Source: Telopea speciosissima
Taxonomy: Eukaryota > Streptophyta > Magnoliopsida > Proteales > Proteaceae
Assembly (NCBI RefSeq): GCF_018873765.1
Contig: NC_057925.1
Location: forward strand, 60,028,970 to 60,092,969
DNA: 64,000 nucleotides
Direction: 5' to 3'
Part shown: piece after piece, positions 1-11,740 of the stretch
How positions within the stretch are numbered: the first letter of the stretch is position 1
Layout of the letters: every line of letters starts with the position of its first letter
Position numbers and translations under genes: made by a program
The notes under the pieces: model-generated
Database searches by the model: none
Seen by the model: the letters and a program-made list of their open reading frames with translations, nothing else
What the model was told of the DNA's origin: nothing

Positions 1-1475
1 CAGTCATTTTATCCTGCAAACATTTTGACTGACGAACATGCCTCCTGATCTTTGCAATATTTGGGGACATGTGTTTGATCACAGCCGTCAGCACTCCAAC
101 CTTCAAAACCTTCTTCAGATCATGGGGTTTTTTGTAAGGAGAAACCTGACCAATGGGTAGTCCCATTTTTATCCACCAATCCTCATTCCCCGAAGGCCAC
201 CATGGCGGTGGTACACCCTTCTCTAATGGGTATTTTCGCTGTGGAGGATCACAGTGCTGCATCAATGACGATAGGAGAGAGCCCAACGTGGCATCTTGAA
301 GGTCCTGCAGGCTGCTCTGAGAGTTACCCCGTCTCTTATTCTCTGCCTCCCCAGCAGCCAAACACTCTGCCTCGTATTTGGCTATGGCTGCTGGTCCGTT
401 CTTATCAAATTTCACCTTCTCTTTCCACCAAGCTCTTATGTTATCAGAGGCACCACTCATGGGCTTCCCCTTCTCAGGAATGATACCGTACACGAACCCG
501 CGGGCTTTGCACACTTCCATCAACTTCAACATGTACTTGAGGATTCCATCCTGTGCTCTCGCCATTTTCTTCCTCCGAGCTTGATCAGAAGTATGCTGGG
601 GCTTGGGCTTCTCAGCAGCCTGTTGAGCTGCATGCTTATGCTTTTCCCTGATTCTCCTGAGCTTGATCCTGTCCTTCCACATTCGCCTCTCCAAGTCTTC
701 TGCCTCAATCTCCTCATCGCTAACATCTTTATCTGCTAGATTCTCACACCTAATATCGTCGACTTCAATATCCGAACTGTCCCCCAAACGTTGGCAACCA
801 TCAGAAGATGTTCCATTTGATTCAAAAACGAAGAATTAAAGGAATAATATCACAAAAAGAGAGAAAGAAGAACAAGAAAAAATTGTCAAAACTCCAGTAA
901 TTTTCACAACCCCGTTTTCCTTTGTAGTTATGAACACAATCCATCTCCCCAAAGATCTTAACCAGCTCCTACGGTATAACCATTCCGGATAAAAAAACAA
1001 ACACAATTCTGGGGAAACAAGCATGAAACTCCAGGGACCAATACTGCATATATTGGAAGCCATATCTATTTCAGCAGTTGCTACAATTATTTCACGGACC
1101 AACACAATCCAGTTCTTACAATTTTACAGAGATATAAACGTGAAAAGATACAATGAAAGCCAATCCATATTGGTAGAATACCTATCTCGAATCCTGGAAA
1201 TTAAAGCAATTGCTTCACGGGGAAAACAATTCAACAGAACCAAGATAGGTCATTAAATTAAATGACTTTGTCATCCAATAACAAAGAAGATATTAAAAAG
1301 AGGGAAGGGGCCAATAGACTATAAAATTACAGAGACAACCAAAGTGAAAGATGCGAGTTTTCTTTTCTTTTCTTTTCTTTTTTTTGCGGGAAGGAGGAAA
1401 AGGATTCAAAATTTCATACCCAGTATCAACTCCAATATCGTCAAACTCCTGCTCCACCATCCCTTTCGATTGCAT
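1..1475 (-). CDS. EIL3: EIN3-like transcription factor, EIL3/SLIM1 type (5' part; continues past left edge)
   Basis: Nuclear DNA-binding protein of the EIN3/EIL family; the best-studied EIL3 (SLIM1) controls sulfur-limitation responses. Exon 1 is 1420-1475 (starts [18 protein letters not shown]), donor GG|GTATGA; exon 2 begins at 776 after the acceptor GGGACAG and runs to position 1. Both junctions are phase 2, so the join is in frame and no stop occurs in about 277 visible residues. Visible landmarks are the acidic stretch [19 protein letters not shown], the basic segment [73 protein letters not shown] and [11 protein letters not shown], all in family order. [26 protein letters not shown] fits EIL3 better than EIN3 or EIL1. 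One oddity: the family motif [15 protein letters not shown] reads [15 protein letters not shown] here. The C-terminal half lies outside the window. Confidence 0.9.
777..1419 (-). other. First coding intron of the EIL3-like gene
   Basis: Begins GTATGAAATT on the minus strand and ends with a long pyrimidine tract followed by GGGACAG, the first AG after the tract. Reading through the acceptor meets an in-frame stop near 836, which supports splicing here. The 5' leader upstream (about 1490-1700) is CT-rich on the minus strand and may hold a further leader intron, which I could not fix. Confidence 0.7.
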
Positions 1476-2062
1476 AGAGATTGCAGAACCAGCTAAACCT
1501 AATAATAGTGAGAAAAAAAACCCTATAAAAAGAGTCTTCCTCTTCCTTTCCGTTCTTCCTCGAAAAAGTAAGACAGTAGAGAGATGATAGAGAAACAGAA
1601 AAGGATTTTAAGATTTACCAGAATAAGAGAAAACCACAGAAGATCAAAGATCTAGTCAAGGATGAAAATGGAGAAAAATATTAGGATGGAAATAATATTG
1701 TGACCTGTTTACCCATCAAAAAGAATTATCGTAACCGAGAGAGAGAAATTAAAAATGATTAGTGTGGAGACAGAAACGTAAAAACCACCGAGATTACCTA
1801 ACAACCTCTTTTCTCTTTTCCTTTTTTTTTTTTTTTTTTAATGAATAATGGAATGCATGCATGCACCTGAAACATGAATTCCACCAAAGGACATAGAGTG
1901 ATGGCTTTGTTTTTAACAAGAGTCAAGAGACAAGGATTGGTCCCAACGAAAAAAAATATAGTAAAGGATTTGTACATTATGGAAAAAGGATGATTTGTAT
2001 ATTATGGAAAAAAAATATCTTCTACCAAGTGTGCAGATTCCATCTCGACCCCTCTCATACAG

Positions 2063-2224
2063 GATCATTATCACCTCCAGTTTCCTCCCCAGTTCAATTC
2101 CCTAGTTCCTCTAACAAGGGGGGCTGGAATGACCACCCTACCTCCACCCGAACATTCTGCCGTGTGCTCCACCACCCCCTATTAGAGGAACTGGGCCGGG
2201 CAGAAAACTAAAGGAAATAATTTT
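2063..2224. repeat. Foldback MITE-like repeat, copy 1
   Basis: The left end (ATTATCACCTCCAGTTTCC) is the imperfect reverse complement of the right end (AGAAAACTAAAGGAAATAAT). The arms run on into CCCTAGTTCCTCTAA and TTAGAGGAACTGGG. The same arm design recurs at 3671-3843. No coding capacity. Confidence 0.5.
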
Positions 2225-3670
2225 CCTCTCATACATGGATCGGCTGTATCAGGTGATCGGGATCTATATCAACACATACCTATCTCGTATCGAAATATTA
2301 GTGAAATGGTGCGAATTAAGGGTAAAACTGTTCAAAAACTCATTTTTAGGAAAACTAGGGGCAAAACTATCCGATCCGGACGATATACTCCTCAATGGCT
2401 ATTGGTGGAAAATTATACTCTAATGTCATGGAAAACTTCTATTACACAACTCTCAGAAACGAATGGATCAGGTACCTAAACCAATAGAATTGGTTTGGAT
2501 TACATAGTGCAGGCTTAACTAGGACAGTAGGTGATATATTCAAACTATGTTAAATAATTTATGGGAGAAGGGTTCTTTGAGTAAGTGGCATAGAGAAGTA
2601 TACGAATGAGATGTGATAGAACAATTTCATATAAATGAGAAAGCGAAATATGTTATTTCATGTGACGAGAAGACAGATAAAGAGAGAGGGTGCTAACATA
2701 CCTTCATCAGATGCTCAAAGAAGAGGACTATATATTCTATTTTTAGGCTCCATTTGTTTCTAAATAATATACATGTAAAACAAAATATGTTCAAATAATA
2801 TTATTTTTTTTGTTTTGATTTTACTTCAAGCTTTTTAGTTATTGTGCATTTTACATAGAAATAAACAAAGCACTCTCCTGGTAAATTTAAGCCTAAAATT
2901 TTACAAATTAACTTCACATGAACCTTTCTTGTGGCACATCTAGGTATGTTATCCATTGATTTCATATATGGTGTAATCTTCAATCTAAAAAGACTTTCAT
3001 TAGGTTAATATTGCATGGGAGAGGATTCTCTAAGGAAGCGGCATAGAGAAGGCCACTGATAGAGTGCGATAAAATGATATCATACATTGAAAGACAGTAA
3101 GGATATTCCATGTGAAGAGAAAAATAGACACAGAGATGCTATTGTATCCTACACTTTATCTCGGAGAATCTTTTCCCATATTGCATTTATATAACTAATG
3201 AAGGTTAAAATAAAATTATAGTTTATCATGTATTACATGTTCAAATAATACCAACCCCTCTCCCACTTAATTGGTTAAGTTTTATCTCTAAACATATGGG
3301 AGAAATCTCCCACAAGTTAACCTAAAGTGAAATAAAAAAACCATTGGCGGATTAAACAAAGTATGCAAAAACACTAAGAACACATAAACCTGACGTCCCA
3401 GCACATGTAATTGTGCACTTCCCTTCATTATTTTACCGTAAACATCATGATCATGTACTAAAGTAGGGTGTTGTGAAACCACACTAGTAGAAAAAATATA
3501 GACTTTTTCCATAATGCAAGGGGTATCAAAAAAGCATTTTTATGCATAAGATATGGCTTTAAAACTATCTCATTCTCAGGTCATGTCATATGTTAATCAA
3601 AAAGGTTTCAAAGGCATAAAAGTGATATCTCATTATGTCCCACTAAATACTTAAGTCAAGTTTCATGATT

Positions 3671-3843
3671 CATTGGATCTTTATCTCCTACGGTTCCTAC
3701 AAATAAGGCTACAATTCCCCTCTTAGGGGTGGAAATGACCACCTTACTCCCTGTTCAAATACATTGTCCGGATGGGGTCCACCCCCCCTCTTATTAGAGG
3801 CACTAGGGAACCGTATTGGGCAGAGAACCATAGGTGATAATTT
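3671..3843. repeat. Foldback MITE-like repeat, copy 2
   Basis: Diverged relative of the repeat at 2063-2224. Left arm TTATCTCCTACGGTTC pairs with right arm GAACCATAGGTGATAA. The string TTTCATGATT occurs on the left at 3661-3670 and an almost identical one lies just right of the element, possibly a target-site duplication. Confidence 0.45.
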
Positions 3844-4982
3844 TTCATGATTTATCTTCCACAAGATCTTTACAGTTTGAGACCCCTCGTCCCAAGGTGT
3901 ATGTTGGTTTCAAGTTCGAGACCCCTCCTCCTATAACGCTTGCAACAAGTCAGGTCCTTTTTGAAATAAGTGTTGGTCCTTCGTGGGCCCTTCCTTGCCT
4001 CTTGTGGGTATGTTGTCCTGGACTCTTCATGGGTCTATCCCTAGTGGGCTAAATTCTAGCACAAAAATAAATAATAAAAACAAAAAAACAAAAGTGCTGA
4101 ATAAAGTGGTATAGTCTATAAAATATCACTTAGAGGGGGTTCAATCCAAAACCTTAAGACATTAGATAGAGAGAACTCCTAAGCATATTAAGACACTAAA
4201 TTCCTGAAACTGTAAGGATATATTATAGAACTCCTAATGTCTCAAAACCCCTCCCCCCCCCCCCGGTGTGTAGTTTCGGTATACTTGACTCTACACGAAA
4301 ACATATAACTTAGAAAGATAAAAGAGGGATATGGGCTCTAAACCTCTAATATTATGTTGGAAGATAAAAATAGATCTAACCCAACTCTAAATACTTCTGG
4401 CTGGACTTGTTGCATTTTGTTAAAAGGACAGTTCATTTTGTCAAGTGTAGAATTTTTGGATACAAGTCAACAACTAGATGCATTACAGGGAATTCTTTTG
4501 ACTCTCAACCATGCTACAGCAAGAGGATGGGAGATAAAATAAGTTTGGTGTGTGAACAATGAGCTTGTGGTATTTGTTCTGACTCCCACTCACAAAGCAT
4601 GACCTTGACATTTAGTTTCTTATATAAAAGATATTTAGAACACGTTGTAATTAACCCCCACAATGTAGAGAAAGAGTCCAGGCCGTCTAAACCTCCTAGA
4701 AAGCTGCCTTGATGTTGTGGGTTTGTTTACCCACCCTCTTGTCTGCCTTGATGAGTTGATGTTGAGGACATTTCAACCTAAAGTTATCAAAAGTCACTAC
4801 AAAAAAATTTGGTCTTTTACTACGTACGGTAATTTTCCGTAACTAATGGGCCACAAACAATGGGCTTAAATGGAAAGAGTTATTGGGTTGTAGGTATATA
4901 TGTCTACTTGGGCTATTAGATCAGGCCTTGAGATATTTACATACATAAGAAATTTTCCCTACCTCAATTGGTTACTGGGGAA

Positions 4983-5073
4983 TAGGTTTTAAAAACCCGA
5001 AATTGGGATTTAGATCAGTCTCGGCTGTTTTTGATCTGGATCGATTGGACCAATCCAATTCTTAAAACCCTAA
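4983..5073. mobile_element. Tiny hAT-like MITE
   Basis: A 91-bp element with inverted ends TAGGTTTTAAAAACCC and CTTAAAACCCTAA. It is flanked by the direct repeat tggggaa (4976-4982 and 5074-5080), matching 7 of 8 positions of an 8-bp hAT-type duplication. The ends belong to the CAwGGTTTTAAAA family seen elsewhere in the window. Confidence 0.55.
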
Positions 5074-5389
5074 TGGGGAAGGTACGAACCTGGCCTTTTT
5101 TTTTTACTGGTTGACATGAACATGGCACGATTTGATAAACCCAGAAACCCTAACCCGAACATGGAAATTTCTGGCCATTTTCATGTTGGGTTTATGCCGA
5201 CCCTAGAGGGGAGGGTAAGGCGGGTAAATGGATTCCATTGCAGCACCACCCATAGACGTTTCCTCTAAATTAAATATGCTACCAACCACAAGCCATGGGC
5301 CTGTCAAAACCTGAGCTGAGGCCCGTGGATCTTAAGCGGACTAGGCTCCCTAAATGCTTTGGGCCTTTTAGCACTTCACTATTTAGAGC

Positions 5390-5583
5390 CAGGTTTTGAA
5401 AAGCGGAATCAAGAACGAATCGGTCAATGCCAATTCCGATCCAAATAGGCTGGAATAGGTTAGAATTGCCGTAATCGATTGGAAACGGAGCAGAATCTAT
5501 GGGACTTTGCCGAATGATCATTGATCGATTTCAATTCAAATTGACTGATTCGACCGATCAGATTCTGATTCTTGAAACCATGA
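5390..5583. mobile_element. hAT-like MITE
   Basis: A 194-bp element starting CAGGTTTTGAAAAGCGGAAT and ending ATTCTTGAAACCATGA, so the ends are imperfect inverted repeats. Flanks are tttagagc (5382-5389) and ttaagagc (5584-5591), 7 of 8 identical. The interior is rich in GATCGATT-like words, as in the related repeat at 56128-56462. Confidence 0.5.
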
Positions 5584-8113
5584 TTAAGAGCGAGTCAGAT
5601 TAGTAAGCTGGGAGAGTGATCTATCAGAGCCAGGCCTGCTAACAATTTATTTAAATCATGGCATTGGGTACCATATTGGCCAGTGTTGATACCGGTACGA
5701 ATTGGGCCAAATCTGTCTGAAAAAACCACTTCTGCACCATATCGCCCGCTCTGTACCACTAGTTCAAGCCTTCAAAATCAACTAAAGCCAAATAATGAGC
5801 TGATTTCGATACATCACTTTTTTCTTTTTTTTATTTCGATGTACTACTTACCGATCATTTTTTGTGAGCTCCCATTATCACTCCAGCACCATCTTTTTTT
5901 CGGTCAACCTATCGAGAGAAGGAAAGGGTGGGGGGGGGGGGGGGGATTCCGCTCGGCACCATTGAGGCATTGATGAACATGAGAAAAGTGGAATTTGTTT
6001 AGCAACCCACACTCCCTGAGATCAGTACAGGCCCAGGAATCAATTACTCATTAGTAATCACAGCTTATCCGGACAACTTTTGCAGTCTCTGATGGTTCTC
6101 CACTACTGCAAATGATGGGACCATAGAACAGAGGAGCCTTCCCCCACCAATAATATCCTAACCCCACACCTCTTTTCACTTTCCTGCATCTCTCTCTCTC
6201 TCTCTCTCTCCACACCCCACAGGTAAGAACTGACTCATCCAGAACAAAGGTAAAGGAATTAACACCACTTCCGCACCAAGATGATAGGGAAACAAAGAAA
6301 AGAGCAAAAAAGAACTCAGAAAAGAGGCCATAGATGAGGCAGCTTTCTGGAGAATCCATTGTATAGGGTCAGAACCTCTCTCTTTGTTGATGGGGACAGT
6401 TGCATGTAGACCAACACGCTCAAAGGGCTTATGGGTGTACTTGCAATGTGCCATGTCAAGGACCCCAAATCTATTGTTTAGAGATACCTTGGGTTATGTG
6501 TTATTGGTGTTAGTGACAGAGAAGACATATAAAACATTACAAGATGAGTTCAAGACTTCAACTGGCTAGCTTTGTTCTTTGATATAACTGTAAAGAGAGA
6601 TTAACACATGGAATTTGGGAAGTCTTAGACGACTGAAGGACCAAACATCTCCCAAAAAACGAGACAGCGCCAGAACCCCATGGACCCTCTCTAGAGAATC
6701 CAACACCGAGAGAGTGCCCAGGGCATCCAACGGCTGGACTGTATCGCACCGCCTGGCGTAATCAACCATTCAAACCCAAACCTCCCCCCTAAACAAAAAA
6801 GAACAAAAAACAGACAGCTTGTCCTGCATCCATCAGAAACTGCCGGATTGTAGGGATAGAATCCAATCAACGATGCCAAATCCTAGGGAAAACACACAGA
6901 GAACTTGGAATAAATATAAACCAGTAACCTCTACTCTCTAACCCTTTTTATATTACAACACATTTATGAAGAGCTGACAGACATCTAGAGGGAAGTGCAA
7001 AAGCATCCAAATCCTGAAATTTTTAATATCTCCTTTGGTTCCTTCTCCTATTCAAACCCATGATCTCGGACCTCGAACCATCTGTCTCCATTGCTTAAAA
7101 AAAATAGACCTTTTCCCAGTCCACTTCTCCCCCCGTAAATATCAGCTCAGAAGAAATATAATCATTTTAAAGTGGACAAAAAGACACAGACCATGTCCAC
7201 GTCATTGTCTGTAACATAAACTAATGCGCAATCTTGGAACATCAGGTATCAAGTAATGATTTAACAAATCATTGGGCGGCAATGACCATCCCACTGTTCT
7301 GCACCAAACCTTCTAGGTCTCTGTAAACAAACAAAGTAAATCGAGATCCTTGGATGACTGAACATGTTGAAAATGGTACTTCTGAGAATTCTTCAGATGA
7401 TGGGTTTTTTTAATCCATCAGAGAAAATACAGTAGCGATTCATCCGTAGATGGTTTATATTCAATTTAAAAGTGCAAGCTTCATAAGATTATGATGCACT
7501 AGAATAACTGAAAACAAAACCACATGTGACTGTCAAAAATGGTATATCTGCTCTCAATATGATGGGTTTTGATCTACCAGAAAAGATTGATCCAAATTCA
7601 TCCATAGAAGGCCTGTGTTCAATTCAAGTGCCAAAATCACTGAAAATATAACCATGGATTAGTGTAAAATTTAATTTTGACTTCTCAGTAGGAATCTTCT
7701 CTGATGAGCTCATATCTAAGTAGTTTGTACTCTGGATTCAGAGCCAGAGTATCATCAAGACTTCTCTGACAAAAATACTCAAAAAGGATAAAAACTTGGC
7801 ATACAGACGGTAGGCAATCGAAGGTGTAATATAAATCAAAATATAGAAACCAACATGCATTGATTACCAAACAGACGACAAGCTGAAACAGAAATCTTTG
7901 AGATGACATAAATAAACTTTCATGATTCCTCCTGCTGCAGGGGGGGAGGAATGTACACCATACCAGAACCCAACATTAGCCACCAATTGAAAATAAATCT
8001 AAATGAGCTCCATACAGTGCCACATAACCACAACGGTTTAAGGGGATTGGCACATAAGATGGGAAGAGATTCAAGATTGAGTTCATGGCTGCTACATGCA
8101 CAATGAGCTGAGC

Positions 8114-10438
8114 TCATAACATGCTGTCTGTTCTTGCGGGCAACCTCCTGAAAAAGTTCAGAGGCACCGAGGGAAGCTTATGGCGGAACCTAGGATGCCT
8201 CAACACATAAATGCCTGTGATGAAGGCCACAACACGGAATGGTGTTACATATAGCACTATCGCAGCAATCAAACAGAAAGTCACGAACAAAGCTGTAGCT
8301 CTCGGATCTCTCCAGCTCAGCAGAGACTGCAACCTCTCCCCTTGGGTTGCCAAATCACCAACCACCGTCTGTATCCTCCCGGCCACACTTCTCAAACGAT
8401 CATATCTCATCCTCACAATATCAGCAGGTCGCGATGTTGGGAATGAGTCAAACTCTTCATCCAATTCATCAGGATGTGCATTATCAGCATGAGACAGACG
8501 AGTATCCATGTGAGGTGGGTGTCTTGGCCTCCACCGATAGTACCAAACCCCAATCAAGAAAAGGTAGAGAAAAACTGTGGGTAGAATCAACTCTGGATAC
8601 AGGACCAATATTAAAAAGAGGATGTGAATCAGAATGGTTGTAAGAGGGTTTTTCCAATTGCATATCTGATCAAACCATCTTCCAACAGCAATTAACCCAC
8701 CGAGAACCCCCATAATCCTGAAAAAATTAGCTTTGCTCCTCCTCATACTCCACATATGTGAGTCAACGTCCAACATATATTCCACAACCTCTTTCCTCAG
8801 AGGTGGTTCTGCACGGCTCAGCCTCATAGAGACAATCTGAGTGGCCTGGTGTCTCAAGTTATCAAGCTGAGTAACAGATAATGGATGAAGGTAATGCATT
8901 TTTGGCAACAATGGCTGTGCGTATATATGCAACATATTTAGCAAAGATGAGCATGTAAACCTCACAGCCAACTGAACTTCACCCATCTTCTTGACACCCG
9001 AGGGATGTAATACCAGAAGAGGATAGGAGTGTGTGTAAACCCGATCAGTTTCAAGCGTAGAAAGACGAACCCTAACCTTTCCAATTCTTGAATCCTTTGC
9101 CCCTCCAGCCTTATCTCCTCCTCCATGCAAGTGACAGTTATCAAACACTCCAATTGTAATAACAGTGCAAGGATCATAAACCTCCCATGTGTATTGCTCA
9201 TTCCACTTTGGAGTAGAGCTATCTATGATGGTTCTTGTTCGTACCCACTTCTGCCCGTATTTGGCCACGCAATAGGCATCTGTCGTACCCCTTCCATCCT
9301 TAGTCTTCATAGGCAACAATCCTTGAGCATTCAAAATCCCCAATTCCAAAACTCCAATGCTAGACTTCCACAATGGCTTAGCGGTTGGCCTAAGATCACT
9401 GCTGTAGTGTGTTGATTCATCCAGAACATGATATCCACCATCCAAACAGATCCTGAGATGAATCCTACTGGCGAATTTTATCTCCTTCTTTTCTCCATCT
9501 ACAATCACATGCTTCTCAAGATTATACCACTTAGTGTTCACAACCTTATTATTCAATCTTCTCTCCACACTCTGCAAAGGAATCACGCACTTCCCCAGAA
9601 CTTCATCTTTGTTAGATCCAATTCTATCTTCCACACTCAACACTAAGTGCTCCTCAAAAGGTTCAGCTGCTACAAACATCAGATCCTCGTTCCACATTGG
9701 ATTAGTATTCCTGCTCTGAGAAATTCTTGTTCTCAAAGCCTGATTACCAAGGATAACCTTAACAAAAATCTCTGGGAACCTAGTCTTGTCACCAGGTAGT
9801 AAGTCCTGGGCTTCGATCACATTAACCCTAACATACCAAAGCTTGGGAGAGAGGTATACCTTTGATCGGATGTTAGCAAGGCCTTCACTGCTAACTGTGG
9901 CCGCATCAGAATGCCATGCTTCAGGAAATGCTTCATCAGCCTGGGTGCCCATCCAAACAGCCAACATGAGCTCCCCTTTAACCTTATCTGCCTTCCGATC
10001 TTCCAGTCTGTACCATTGCGGTGCTAAAGGGCTGTCTGGAGGAACACGTTTAGGGACTTCAGATATATCGAACATTACTCGGCCAACAAAATCATCCTTC
10101 ACCATATCCTTGTCCTTCACAGTAACCTCCAATTGAGAAGCTTGCAATCGATCCTTTGAGAAAGCGAAGACTTGGTTCCACATAGGATTTGTCTTCTTTT
10201 CGAAATGGCGAGTGGTACCCTTGTAGTTTCCTAGCTTCACTTCAACATACGGATCAAGGCTTCCAGTTACATCTTTTGCGGGTAGGTCTTTGGCTTTGAC
10301 AACCCGAACGTAGAGGTATTGCATCTGCTCAACCAGGTCATAGGTGCTCGTAAGCTTGTCCCCAGTGACACCTCCACCACCAAGGTGGGGCGAGGTCTCC
10401 TTCAGGGAATAGTCTTCGGGAGGGGGAGGCCTCTGCAT
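8114..10438 (-). CDS. Multiple C2 domain and transmembrane region protein (MCTP), FTIP3/4-like
   Basis: Single-exon 774-residue protein, the usual length and structure for this family. MCTPs are ER proteins that tether ER to plasma membrane, often at plasmodesmata; FTIP members help move florigen and other regulators between cells. C2A lies at about 41-160 (KAKDLPAKDVTGSLDPY; acidic ligands D56, D62, D109, D111, D115/D116), C2B at about 200-325, C2C at about 362-500 (KDGRGTTDAY with D381 and D387; VFDNC with D433). C2B keeps fewer acidic ligands (DKTRFPEIF), so it may bind calcium weakly. The C-terminal PRT_C region has hydrophobic hairpins at about 598-634 and 712-746. The N-terminal MQRPPPPEDYSLKETSPHLG and the C-terminal LPARTDSML are typical of the FTIP3/FTIP4 clade as I remember it. 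The start is the first ATG and gives the usual N-terminus. No frameshift or stop. Confidence 0.96.
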   Translation of the reverse strand: MQRPPPPEDYSLKETSPHLGGGGVTGDKLTSTYDLVEQMQYLYVRVVKAKDLPAKDVTGSLDPYVEVKLGNYKGTTRHFEKKTNPMWNQVFAFSKDRLQASQLEVTVKDKDMVKDDFVGRVMFDISEVPKRVPPDSPLAPQWYRLEDRKADKVKGELMLAVWMGTQADEAFPEAWHSDAATVSSEGLANIRSKVYLSPKLWYVRVNVIEAQDLLPGDKTRFPEIFVKVILGNQALRTRISQSRNTNPMWNEDLMFVAAEPFEEHLVLSVEDRIGSNKDEVLGKCVIPLQSVERRLNNKVVNTKWYNLEKHVIVDGEKKEIKFASRIHLRICLDGGYHVLDESTHYSSDLRPTAKPLWKSSIGVLELGILNAQGLLPMKTKDGRGTTDAYCVAKYGQKWVRTRTIIDSSTPKWNEQYTWEVYDPCTVITIGVFDNCHLHGGGDKAGGAKDSRIGKVRVRLSTLETDRVYTHSYPLLVLHPSGVKKMGEVQLAVRFTCSSLLNMLHIYAQPLLPKMHYLHPLSVTQLDNLRHQATQIVSMRLSRAEPPLRKEVVEYMLDVDSHMWSMRRSKANFFRIMGVLGGLIAVGRWFDQICNWKNPLTTILIHILFLILVLYPELILPTVFLYLFLIGVWYYRWRPRHPPHMDTRLSHADNAHPDELDEEFDSFPTSRPADIVRMRYDRLRSVAGRIQTVVGDLATQGERLQSLLSWRDPRATALFVTFCLIAAIVLYVTPFRVVAFITGIYVLRHPRFRHKLPSVPLNFFRRLPARTDSML

Positions 10439-11740
10439 TTTCTATGTTAAAAGAGGAATGAATGACGAAACGGAAGAGTCTGCAGAAACCGAAGAACTTA
10501 AATGAAGAAATGAAGGTGCAATTTCAAAACTTCCGGACCCCTATAAAGTCTGAAGATCAATCAACACCAGAGATTTTCTTCAGTTACTTTTCTATGCCTT
10601 TTTTTTCTTCCTTGGGAGTTCATAGATTTCCTGCAAATTCGGAAACGGAGGAAGTAAACCGTTTCCCGTAATTTCTGGCTTGTCGATAAGAGAGGAACCC
10701 GAAAAAATCAAAATTTTACAGAGCAAAACGTTATCGAAAATCGAACAGATAGGCCAGCAAAAACTTGAAGAAACAATATAATTGAAACTTGGAGAATACA
10801 GAGCCTATAAGACCCTTGGAACCGACGAAAGATTACAAGCTCGCCACTTGAACCCCTGGATCCCTGATATACATGGAACTGGGAACACGAAGGCTCAGAA
10901 AAGAGAGACAGAACCTCAGGAGACGAGAAATGCTACAGTATCAAAAACACAGAAAGTGTCTTCGCAAAATTCCAGATCCGAAAGAGCCAAAACCTGCAAA
11001 ACCAAAACGAAACTGTGAGCCGCGACCAGAACCACAGGATCCTCACCGCAAAATCTACTCTGACACTCGTAATAGACTGAAAACACAGAGCAAAACTACA
11101 TACATTCTAAGAGGCTTCTCGCTTAAGAGAGAGCTTCTTCTAAAAAAAACTTCCAGATCTAAACACAGGAATGCCCCTGAAATCGTATCAAAACCAGTAA
11201 ACTTCGAACTTCAACTTGACCACAACATCTCAAAAAGCCCCCGCGACTAAACCTCCGTCCATTTAGTGTTACAGTACAGAACTCAAAGTTTCAACTGGTA
11301 CTTCAAAAGTTTCCAAGAAAAGATCATACAAAATCCAACGATAAGAATGCAGAAAAATACGAAATCGCAGGAGAAAAAGTAAGAGGAAAGAACGAAGTAA
11401 CGACGTTGCAGAAATGGTACCTGTGAGGGAACTGTTGAAAACTCGACCAAAGTAGAAGAGACACCCAAGATCGTAGATGATCGATAACGTTCTTCAAGGT
11501 TCAGCAATGAAAATTTACTTTTTTTGCATCAAAATTGAAATGGATAAATAAAAAAACACATAGAACACCGGAAAGCAGGAATGGAAATAATACCAAAGCA
11601 CGCTTTGTTGAGATACTGAGATCTGAATCCAGTGAAAATACTCCGAACTACTCCCTCTCTCTCTCTCTCTCTCTGTTGTTCTTTTTTAAGTGAAATGGGA
11701 ATTCCGGATACACGTGCGAAGACCATGGTCGGAATTTAGC
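10439..11740 (-). promoter_or_regulatory. 5' leader and proximal promoter region of the MCTP gene
   Basis: No coding exon precedes the MCTP ATG. On the minus strand the stretch holds a GA microsatellite (about 11650-11673), a possible donor AACAAAG|CGTGCTTTG or nearby GGTATTATTT, and a possible acceptor CCTCACAG|GTACC near 11420. This fits a leader interrupted by an intron, common in MCTP genes, but exact ends cannot be fixed without transcripts. Open frames on the plus strand here (for example 10873-11250) are low-complexity shadows. Confidence 0.45.

Larger units (their letters stand above)
2225..8113. other. Intergenic region between EIL3-like and MCTP genes
   Basis: No exon with family similarity was found on either strand. 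It holds small repeats (listed separately), a C run at about 4250-4264, a G run at about 5930-5945, a CT microsatellite near 6190 and AT-rich filler. About 7900-8113 is likely the 3' untranslated part of the MCTP gene. The short open frames here show no recognisable motifs. Confidence 0.6.

Noticed and set aside
836..1105. 89-residue minus-strand frame
   Set aside because: It lies within the first intron of the EIL3-like gene; its pyrimidine-rich end is the splice tract, not protein.
6051..6879. Overlapping minus-strand frames of 60-100 residues near a CT microsatellite
   Set aside because: No motif, no splice structure and frames interrupted by simple repeats; likely repeat-derived intergenic DNA.
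8211..10136. Several 70-116-residue frames on the plus strand
   Set aside because: They are shadows of the MCTP coding frame on the opposite strand.
10873..11250. 125-residue open frame on the plus strand, rich in Lys, Arg and Pro
   Set aside because: Lies antisense in the leader region of the MCTP gene, has low-complexity composition and no recognisable motif.
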